The position numbers were made by a program, and so were the translations under genes. The notes beneath the pieces were generated by a model that did not search any database, was not told the origin of the DNA, and saw only the letters and a program-made list of their open reading frames with translations. Shown one piece after another: positions 1 to 4,942 of a DNA stretch of 7,258 bases. This DNA comes from Sporichthyaceae bacterium. GTDB lineage: Bacteria; Actinomycetota; Actinomycetes; JACCUZ01. Within the stretch, counting starts at the first letter, position 1. The number at the start of each line of letters is the position of its first letter. The stretch covers positions 1 through 7,258 of the forward strand of contig JACCUZ010000370.1 in NCBI GenBank assembly GCA_013698395.1, in the 5' to 3' direction.

Positions 1-34
1 TGCCCGGTCTGCGAGTCCGCCGAGCCGCCCCGGC

Positions 35-1408
35 GTGTCGGAGCTAGACCCGGCGACGGAGCCCTCGGCTGCTGCCGACGCCAGCATCGGACCCGACGTC
101 GGCGGCCGACCGCTTTCCGGCGACTCGTCGGAGGCAACCGAAGCGGCTGACGCGCTACCGCCGGCCCGCCGGTTGCTCGAGGCGGCCATCCGGCAACTTC
201 AGCAGCCCGTTTCACGTGAAACGGGCTCCCTGGTGGACGTTCCACGTAAAACATCAGGCGCCGATTCCGCGGTGGGTAGCGGCCGGGCAGCAGTGGCGGA
301 TGTGCCGCCGGTCGTACCGGCGGATTTGATGCCGGACGTGCCGACAGGCCTCCCGAATATGCCGAGCGGCGTGCCGACCGCTGTGCCGACGTCCGGGGCG
401 ACTGGCGTGCCGTCTGCCGGCGTTACCGGCGTACCCACCGTGGTGCGGACCGCGCAGGACCTTGCGGTGCGCCCCGACGACGACACACCGCCCGAGCCGG
501 ACGACACGCCGATCGCCCGCGCGGCGGAGACTGCGGTGCGGGTCCTCGCGGGTCGAGTCGGGGACCCGCTTCCGCCGCCGGCTCAGACCCGGGTGATCAC
601 CGTCGCCAACCAGAAGGGTGGCGTCGGCAAGACCACCACCACGGTCAACATGGCAGCCGCGCTCGCGCTCCAGGGCGCTCAGGTGCTGGTGCTTGACCTT
701 GATCCGCAGGGCAACGCCTCGACGGCACTCGGGGTGATCCACCACGCCGAGGTGCCCTCGGTCTACGACGTGCTGGTGGAAGGCCGCCCGATGCACGAGG
801 TGGTGGTGTCCGTCGAGGGGATTCCGGGGCTGTGGTGCGCGCCTGCGACGATCGACCTGGCCGGCGCGGAGATCGAGCTCGTCAGCATGGTCGCCCGCGA
901 GTCCCGCCTGCAGCGCAGCCTGCAGGCTTATGCGACCTGGTGCGGCGAGAACCGCGAGACCCGGCTGGACTACGTACTCATCGACTGCCCGCCGAGCTTG
1001 GGTCTGCTCACCGTTAACGCGCTCGTCGCCGCACCGGAGGTGCTCATCCCGATCCAGTCGGAGTACTACGCGTTGGAGGGGGTCGGTCAGCTGGTGCGCA
1101 ACATCGAGCTGGTGAAGGCCCACCTCAACCCCGACCTGCACGTCTCGACGGTTCTGCTGACGATGTACGACGCCCGCACCCGCCTGGCCGCCCAGGTCGC
1201 CGACGAGGTGCGCACCCACTTCGCCGCCACCGTCCTGCGGACGAGCATCCCGCGATCGGTACGGATCTCCGAGGCGCCCAGCTACGGTCAGACGGTCATG
1301 ACCTACGACCCAGGATCGACCGGCGCCCTGTCGTACCTCGAAGCGGCCCGCGAGATGGCGCTGCGCAGCGCTAGAGGCCCGGAGCAGGCCGCCGGAGGGA
1401 CCGCATGA
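35..1408 (+). CDS. parA: ParA chromosome-partitioning ATPase, with long disordered N-terminal extension
   Basis: ParA/Soj is a P-loop ATPase that binds DNA non-specifically as an ATP dimer and, with ParB bound at parS, moves the replicated origin. The ATPase domain starts near residue 186. It has the deviant Walker A KGGVGKTT (194-201, signature Lys194, catalytic Lys199), the A' motif DLDPQGN (221-227) and Walker B VLIDCPP (314-320). Residues 157-173 (DTPIARAAETAVRVLAG) resemble the segment preceding the ATPase domain in mycobacterial ParA. The first ~155 residues look disordered, and a Val/Pro-rich repeat covers 90-134. The total of 457 residues is long for the family. The GTG at 35 has no visible ribosome-binding site and the frame is open to the window edge, so the true start may be upstream or, less likely, internal. 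A parS site lies at codons 58-64. The stop overlaps parB by ATGA, implying one transcript. The function is secure; the start is not. Confidence 0.95.
   Translation: MSELDPATEPSAAADASIGPDVGGRPLSGDSSEATEAADALPPARRLLEAAIRQLQQPVSRETGSLVDVPRKTSGADSAVGSGRAAVADVPPVVPADLMPDVPTGLPNMPSGVPTAVPTSGATGVPSAGVTGVPTVVRTAQDLAVRPDDDTPPEPDDTPIARAAETAVRVLAGRVGDPLPPPAQTRVITVANQKGGVGKTTTTVNMAAALALQGAQVLVLDLDPQGNASTALGVIHHAEVPSVYDVLVEGRPMHEVVVSVEGIPGLWCAPATIDLAGAEIELVSMVARESRLQRSLQAYATWCGENRETRLDYVLIDCPPSLGLLTVNALVAAPEVLIPIQSEYYALEGVGQLVRNIELVKAHLNPDLHVSTVLLTMYDARTRLAAQVADEVRTHFAATVLRTSIPRSVRISEAPSYGQTVMTYDPGSTGALSYLEAAREMALRSARGPEQAAGGTA
204..227. promoter_or_regulatory. parS: parS centromere site, perfect palindrome inside parA
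   Basis: The 14-base core GTTTCACGTGAAAC (209-222) matches the well-conserved bacterial parS consensus TGTTTCACGTGAAACA at all inner positions. Only the outermost T and A are replaced, by C and G, which keeps the symmetry. The palindrome extends to 24 bases with no mismatch. ParB would load here as a CTP-dependent clamp and spread. The site is in frame with parA and encodes PVSRETG (residues 58-64). From memory, M. tuberculosis ParA has a comparable VSRET stretch, suggesting that a coding parS at this place is old. Confidence 0.93.
238..253. promoter_or_regulatory. Degenerate second parS-like site
   Basis: This 16-base stretch, CGTTCCACGTAAAACA, matches the parS consensus at 13 of 16 positions; the differences are at 238, 242 and 248. 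Its centre is exactly 30 bases from that of the perfect site. The two therefore lie in the same codon frame (VPRKT against VSRET) and on nearly the same face of the helix. The symmetry is broken, so ParB affinity should be lower. It may be a weak auxiliary site or a decaying copy. Confidence 0.5.
302..436 (+). repeat. Val/Pro-rich low-complexity repeat within parA
   Basis: Residues 90-134 of ParA contain ten hydrophobic-Pro pairs (VP, LP or MP), first every 3-5 residues and then at an 8-residue period, as in TSGATGVP followed by SAGVTGVP. The DNA shows matching imperfect repeats around GGCGTGCCG and GGCGTACCC. The composition predicts a flexible, elastin-like disordered linker between the parS-encoding segment and the ATPase domain. 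Such tracts commonly grow or shrink by slippage and recombination. Confidence 0.7.
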
Positions 1409-2514
1409 GCGATCGGCGACGCGGCCTGGGACGCGGCCTGGGCGCCCTCATCCCGGCCGCACCGGGGAAGACCGACAACGCGCCGGGCGGACCGTCGCCG
1501 GTGGACGTCCTGATCCCGAGCCGCGCCACCATGCCGCCACCGGCGACTGACACCGCGCCGCCACCGGATCCTGCGGAAGCAACACCCACCGGAACCGCGG
1601 GTGCGCCCGAAGCGGTGGACGGGACGCCGGGGGCACCGTCGCCGGTCGAGGGGGCGCACTTCGCCGAGCTGCCACTGGATGCCATCAGCCCGAACCCGCG
1701 CCAACCCCGGACCGTGTTCGACGAGGAGGCGCTCGCCGAGCTGGTCCATTCGCTGCGTGAGGTGGGGCTGCTCCAGCCGGTGGTGGTCCGCCCGCTGGGT
1801 GGCGAGCGCTACGAGCTGATCATGGGGGAACGGCGCTGGAGGGCGGCCCGGGAGGCCGGCTTCGGCACCATCCCGGCCATCGTGCGGTCCACCGGTGACG
1901 ACGTCATGCTCCGTGACGCGCTGATGGAGAACCTGCACCGGACCCAGCTCAACCCCTTGGAGGAGGCGGCCGCGTACGACCAGCTGCTTGAGGACTTCGG
2001 CTGTACCCACGACGAGCTCGCCGGCCGGATCGGGCGTTCGCGCCCGCAGATCTCCAACATGCTGCGGTTGCTCAAGCTGCCACCGGCCGTGCAGCGCCGG
2101 GTGGCCGCCGGTGTGCTCTCCGCCGGCCATGCCCGAGCCCTGCTGGGCCTGTCCGAAGAAGCCGCCCAGGAACGGCTGGCCGCCCGCATCGTGGCCGAGG
2201 GCCTGTCCGTGCGCAGCGTGGAAGAGATTGTGTCGCTGGGGGGCGCCGATGAGGACGCGGGGGTCCAGCGAGGATCGACGCGGGCGCGCCGCCCGGTCGC
2301 GCCCAAGCTCGCCGTGCTTGCCGACCGGCTGGCTGACCGGTTCGAGACCAGGGTCAAGGTCGATCTAGGCCGGGCCAAGGGCCGCATCGTGGTGGAGTTC
2401 GCCTCGATAGACGACCTGGAGCGGATCGTGGCCATGATGGCCCCGGACCTTCCCCGAGCCGAGCTGCCCGGGCTGCCCGAGCCGGCCGAGCCGGCCGAGC
2501 CGAGCACATCCTGA
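1405..2514 (+). CDS. parB: ParB chromosome-partitioning protein, CTP-dependent parS-binding clamp
   Basis: ParB binds parS, hydrolyses CTP, slides along DNA to form the partition complex, stimulates ParA and helps load SMC. The N-terminal LGRGLGALIP (8-17) is the usual ParA-interacting peptide, followed by a Pro/Ala-rich linker to about residue 85. The N-terminal CTP-binding domain follows, with QPR (100-102), GERRWRA (141-147) and ENLHR (175-179). The parS-recognising helix-turn-helix is around 203-223 (ELAGRIGRSRPQISNMLRLL). The dimerisation domain occupies about 305-347, ending in GRIVVEFASIDDLERIV. About 20 extra residues rich in Leu-Pro and Glu-Pro trail behind. The ATG overlaps the parA stop, with GGAGGGA at 1394-1400 four bases upstream, so the two are probably translationally coupled. 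The 369-residue length is normal to slightly long. Confidence 0.97.
   Translation: MSDRRRGLGRGLGALIPAAPGKTDNAPGGPSPVDVLIPSRATMPPPATDTAPPPDPAEATPTGTAGAPEAVDGTPGAPSPVEGAHFAELPLDAISPNPRQPRTVFDEEALAELVHSLREVGLLQPVVVRPLGGERYELIMGERRWRAAREAGFGTIPAIVRSTGDDVMLRDALMENLHRTQLNPLEEAAAYDQLLEDFGCTHDELAGRIGRSRPQISNMLRLLKLPPAVQRRVAAGVLSAGHARALLGLSEEAAQERLAARIVAEGLSVRSVEEIVSLGGADEDAGVQRGSTRARRPVAPKLAVLADRLADRFETRVKVDLGRAKGRIVVEFASIDDLERIVAMMAPDLPRAELPGLPEPAEPAEPSTS
2479..2502 (+). repeat. 9-bp tandem repeat at the parB 3' end
   Basis: GAGCCGGCC is repeated in tandem twice with a further GAGCCG. It is in frame and encodes Glu-Pro-Ala, Glu-Pro-Ala, Glu-Pro. It forms most of the tail beyond the ParB dimerisation domain and looks like a slippage-prone microsatellite. 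Confidence 0.85.
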
Positions 2515-2673
2515 GCCGACCCCCAGTGGCGAGCAGGCTGCCGGTCCGGTGTCGACAAGTCGTGTTGTCGTCTTGTCGCCGGATCTACACCTGTTCGGGT
2601 CTGGTCGGAGCGCCGGACCTTCGCTAGCCTTCGCCTGGCTGCGCGCTGTGGCGCGCTGAGTTCGGAGGCGCCG
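2515..2673 (+). promoter_or_regulatory. parB to GNAT spacer with nested inverted repeats
   Basis: This 159-base spacer holds CGACAAG (2553-2559) facing CTTGTCG (2572-2578) over a 12-base loop. A second TTGTCG at 2565-2570 can pair with the same left arm, so two mutually exclusive hairpins are possible. Neither has a T-run after it, so a standard intrinsic terminator is not supported; an operator is equally possible. Further on, GCGCGC-TGTG-GCGCGC (2641-2656) can form a tight GC hairpin eight bases before the GGAGG (2664-2668) of the downstream gene. A TAGCCT at 2625-2630 has the TAnnnT shape of a -10 element, but no convincing -35 precedes it. Confidence 0.4.
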
Positions 2674-3324
2674 GTGTCGCGACGGGTCGTCAACCTCACC
2701 CTCGACAACCTCAACGACCTGCCGCGCCGGTGCCGGCGCTGCGTGTTCTGGGAGCTGGACCCGGTCGCCGGGGAGGCGGCCCTCGAGGCGGGCGACGTCG
2801 ACCTCGAGAAGGAGGCCTGGCTGTCGGCGACGCTGCTCGACTGGGGATCGTGCGGCAAGCTCGCGTACGTCGACACGGTCCCGGCCGGGTACCTCACGTA
2901 CGCCCCGCCTGTCCACGTACCCCGCAGCCTCGCGTTCCCGACCTCGCCGGTCTCCGGTGACGCGGTGCTGCTCATCACGGCGGGGATCCTGCCGGAGTTC
3001 GCCGGCGGCGGGCTGGGGCGCATGCTGGTGCAGACAGCGGCCAAGGACCTCACGCGCCGCGGGGTCCGAGCCATCGAGGCGTTCGGGCTGGCCGCTGCGG
3101 CGGCATCGGCTGAGCCGGGTGTTCCCGTCGCCGGCACGACCGGCTGCCTGCTGCCGGCCGAGTTCCTGCTAGCCGTGGGTTTCAAGACGGTGCGGCCCCA
3201 CCACCGCTACCCCAGGTTGCGGTTGGACCTGCGCACAGCGGTGTCCTGGCGCGCGGACGTCGAGGTGGCCCTGGAGCGGCTGCTCGGCTCGATGAGCCCC
3301 GAGCCCGCCTTCCGGCCGGTCTAG
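2674..3324 (+). CDS. GNAT-family N-acetyltransferase-like protein of unknown substrate (Rv3916c position)
   Basis: The protein has 216 residues. The acetyl-CoA-binding motif A of the GNAT fold is visible as a beta strand (VLLITAGIL, 98-106) followed by FAGGGLGRMLV (109-119), containing the G-x-G-R pyrophosphate loop. The later segment PAEFLLAVGFKTVRPHHRYPRLRLDLR (161-187) fits the usual C-terminal GNAT strand and helix. The N-terminus has CRRCVFWE (20-27), a CxxC pair before a conserved-looking aromatic stretch, as in actinobacterial relatives at this locus. No transmembrane segment is seen, so it should be cytosolic. The GTG start follows GGAGG (2664-2668) with five bases between. Its position directly after parB matches Rv3916c in M. 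tuberculosis. The acetyl acceptor cannot be inferred, and catalysis is not certain. Confidence 0.85.
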   Translation: MSRRVVNLTLDNLNDLPRRCRRCVFWELDPVAGEAALEAGDVDLEKEAWLSATLLDWGSCGKLAYVDTVPAGYLTYAPPVHVPRSLAFPTSPVSGDAVLLITAGILPEFAGGGLGRMLVQTAAKDLTRRGVRAIEAFGLAAAAASAEPGVPVAGTTGCLLPAEFLLAVGFKTVRPHHRYPRLRLDLRTAVSWRADVEVALERLLGSMSPEPAFRPV

Positions 3325-3341
3325 GCGCCCGGTCTAGGCGC
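3316..3341. repeat. Perfect 13-bp tandem duplication carrying both convergent stop codons
   Basis: CCGGTCTAGGCGC occurs at 3316-3328 and again, directly adjoining, at 3329-3341. The CTAG in the first copy gives the TAG stop of the GNAT gene on the plus strand. The CTAG in the second copy gives the TAG stop of cwlM on the minus strand. The genes end 9 bases apart with no hairpin that could serve as a two-way terminator. Confidence 0.95.
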
Positions 3342-4509
3342 GGGCGGGGATCCGCAGGAAGCCGGTCTCGGCATCCTGGTCGGGCGGCAGGTAGAGCCGC
3401 TGTACTGCCACCACCACCGCTTCGGCGACCACGTCGCGGAACGCGGGATCGGCCAGCCGAGCCCCGACGCCGGGGTTGGTGAGGTACCCGACCTCGGTCC
3501 GGACAGCCGGCATCCGGGTGCGCCGCAGCAGGTCCCAGTTCATGGCATGGGTCCGGCAGTCCACCAGGTCGGTGCGAGCGCAGATCTCCCGCTGGACCAG
3601 GCCGGCGAACCGTTCACCGATCGCGGACCGGTGACCGAACCGGTCAGCGCCGTAGAAGTAGGTGGCCACCCCCGCCGCCAGGGGGTTGGCGTGCGCGGCC
3701 ACGTGCAACGAGATGAGCAGGTCGGCACCAGCCGCGTTGGCGAAGCTCGCCCGGTCCGTCTCGCTGGGCGCGGTGTCGCCGTGCTCGGGCCCTCGGGTGA
3801 GGAACGCGGAGCAGCCGGTCGCCGCGAGGCGTCCCTCGACGCGGGAGGCGAGGTCGTACATCAGCATGCCCTCGTTGAGCGGCCGGCCAGAGACGCCCGA
3901 GTCCGCGCCCCCGTGTCCGGGGTCGACGATGACCATCTTTCCCGCCAGCGTCGGACCGGCGCGGTTGATCGCCTCTGAGTCGCGCATCGCGTGCGGGCTG
4001 CCGCCGGTGACCGTACGGCTGAGCCGGTCCAAGGCCTTGAAGGTGGCCGGCCCGCAGGTGCCGTCGGCTCTCACGCCGATGTTGCGCTGGAACTCGCGCA
4101 GCGCCAGCTCCGTCTCGACGCCGAAGAGGCCGTCGACCCGGCCGCAGTCGAAGCCCATGTCGAGCAGCCGCTGTTGCAGCGTGGCGACATCGTCGCCGGC
4201 CAGCAGCCGGGCCGGGACGTAGAACAGGATCCGGTCACCCAGGCGCCAGCGGGCTTCGTCGAGCGCGTAGTAGGTGAGAGTTCCGACGATCCCGTCCACG
4301 AGGATCCCGCGCTGCTGCTGGAAGGCCCGGACGGCGCGGTCGGTCGCCTCGTCGAAGGTGGCCGCGCCAAACTGGTTGGGGCCGGGCTCTGTGTCCCCGA
4401 CCCCGGAGACCTCGTCGGCCGGCAGGAGGCCGAGACGGGCCAGCTTGCGGCGGATCTCGGCCACCGCAGGCCCGGTGTCACCGAGGCGATAGCTCCGTTC
4501 CACAGGCAC
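3334..4509 (-). CDS. cwlM: CwlM-type N-acetylmuramoyl-L-alanine amidase-like protein
   Basis: The protein has 391 residues with two peptidoglycan-binding (PG_binding_1) repeats at about 8-90 and 102-165, then an Amidase_3 domain at about 193-375. Amidase_3 enzymes cut the MurNAc to L-alanine bond using zinc. The expected zinc ligands appear as His199 (DPGHGG), Glu213 (LNE) and His269 (SLH), with catalytic Glu339 (RTEVGYLTN). No signal peptide or membrane anchor is visible. Mycobacterial CwlM is reported as an essential cytoplasmic regulator that, once phosphorylated by PknB, activates MurA, although amidase activity has also been claimed. A regulatory role is therefore likely here. The short tail has one Thr (382) that might be a phosphosite, which is speculative. 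The GTG start (4509-4507) lacks a clear ribosome-binding site and lies 36 bases after the trxA stop, in the same frame, suggesting coupling to trxA. Confidence 0.92.
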   Translation of the reverse strand: MPVERSYRLGDTGPAVAEIRRKLARLGLLPADEVSGVGDTEPGPNQFGAATFDEATDRAVRAFQQQRGILVDGIVGTLTYYALDEARWRLGDRILFYVPARLLAGDDVATLQQRLLDMGFDCGRVDGLFGVETELALREFQRNIGVRADGTCGPATFKALDRLSRTVTGGSPHAMRDSEAINRAGPTLAGKMVIVDPGHGGADSGVSGRPLNEGMLMYDLASRVEGRLAATGCSAFLTRGPEHGDTAPSETDRASFANAAGADLLISLHVAAHANPLAAGVATYFYGADRFGHRSAIGERFAGLVQREICARTDLVDCRTHAMNWDLLRRTRMPAVRTEVGYLTNPGVGARLADPAFRDVVAEAVVVAVQRLYLPPDQDAETGFLRIPARA

Positions 4510-4519
4510 GGCCGGGGAT

Positions 4520-4552
4520 GCTACTGCCTCGATGGACGCTACTGCCTAGATG
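4520..4552 (-). repeat. Imperfect 15-bp direct repeat (18-bp period) spanning the trxA stop
   Basis: The segments 4520-4534 and 4538-4552 match at 14 of 15 bases. On the coding strand the copy nearer trxA reads ATC TAG GCA GTA GC and supplies the trxA stop. The other reads ATC GAG GCA GTA GC and has Glu where the stop is. The repeat occupies most of the 36-base gap before cwlM. Confidence 0.85.
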
Positions 4553-4872
4553 AAAGCCTCGAGATCCTTGAGCAGCATGGCCTTCGGCTTTGCGCCGACG
4601 ATGGTCTTCACGACTTCGCCATTCTGGTAGACGTTCATGGTCGGGATCGACGTGACGCCGTAGTCAGCGGCGGTGCGAGGGTTCTCGTCGACGTTCAGCT
4701 TGACCACGCTGATCTTGTCGGCATGCTCGCCGGCGATCTCCTCGAGGATCGGTGAGACCTGCCGACACGGGCCGCACCATTCCGCCCAGAAGTCCACCAG
4801 CACGGGCTTGTCGGCCTGGAGGACGTCGGTGGCGAAGCTGTCGTCGGTCACGGTCTTGCTGTTGGCTCCCAC
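4546..4872 (-). CDS. trxA: Thioredoxin
   Basis: This is a 108-residue single-domain thioredoxin, the usual length. The active site WCGPC lies at 32-36 (redox Cys33 and Cys36), the buried Asp27 at VDFWAEW, and the cis-proline at Pro77 (SIPT). It reduces disulfides of cytosolic proteins such as peroxiredoxins, methionine sulfoxide reductase and ribonucleotide reductase, and is recycled by the reductase encoded just upstream. The GTG start is well placed, with AGGAG (complement of 4878-4882) five bases before it. It lies 70 bases after trxB, with no promoter apparent between them, so transcription from the thiol-stress promoter upstream of trxB is likely. It matches trxC at the mycobacterial locus. 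Confidence 0.97.
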   Translation of the reverse strand: MGANSKTVTDDSFATDVLQADKPVLVDFWAEWCGPCRQVSPILEEIAGEHADKISVVKLNVDENPRTAADYGVTSIPTMNVYQNGEVVKTIVGAKPKAMLLKDLEAFI

Positions 4873-4890
4873 GGGAGCTCCTCTCGGGTG

Positions 4891-4910
4891 CGGGTCGGTG
4901 CGGGTCGGTG
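4891..4910 (-). repeat. 10-bp tandem repeat in the trxB-trxA spacer
   Basis: CGGGTCGGTG occurs twice in direct tandem on the plus strand, with a related CGGGTG immediately before at 4885-4890. It lies in the leader between the trxB stop and the trxA ribosome-binding site. No function is evident. Confidence 0.8.
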
Positions 4911-4942
4911 CAACGGTGCGAGTTGGGTGCCGGCCTGCCGGC

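Noticed and set aside
1..44. Possible C-terminal end of an upstream gene (expected rsmG/gidB): one plus-strand frame reads an Arg-rich peptide ending at TAG 42-44.
   Set aside because: Only 13 codons are visible and all three frames are open over most of this stretch. Synteny suggests rsmG lies upstream, but the sequence here cannot show it.
254..1219. A 321-codon open frame antisense to parA, rich in His and Arg.
   Set aside because: No recognisable domain; its composition reflects the complement of GC-biased parA codons.
2553..2578. TTGTCG repeats considered as DnaA boxes marking an origin.
   Set aside because: They do not match the actinobacterial box TTGTCCACA, and the spacer is not AT-rich. 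The origin is expected a few genes away, outside this window.
1809..3185. A 458-codon open frame on the minus strand opposite parB and the GNAT gene.
   Set aside because: Low-complexity Ser/Arg/Ala-rich product typical of the antisense of high-GC genes. The plus strand carries two clearly recognisable protein families here.
3547..4755. Long plus-strand open frames opposite cwlM and trxA.
   Set aside because: They are shadows of two strongly supported minus-strand genes, with no ribosome-binding site or family resemblance.
4776..4785. Another minus-strand GGAAT, within trxA, considered as a second SigR-type promoter.
   Set aside because: No GTT follows at 18 bases, and it lies inside a coding region.
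4929..4942. Hairpin after the trxB stop considered as an intrinsic terminator.
   Set aside because: Only five base pairs and no T-run. trxA follows closely without a promoter, so termination here is unlikely.
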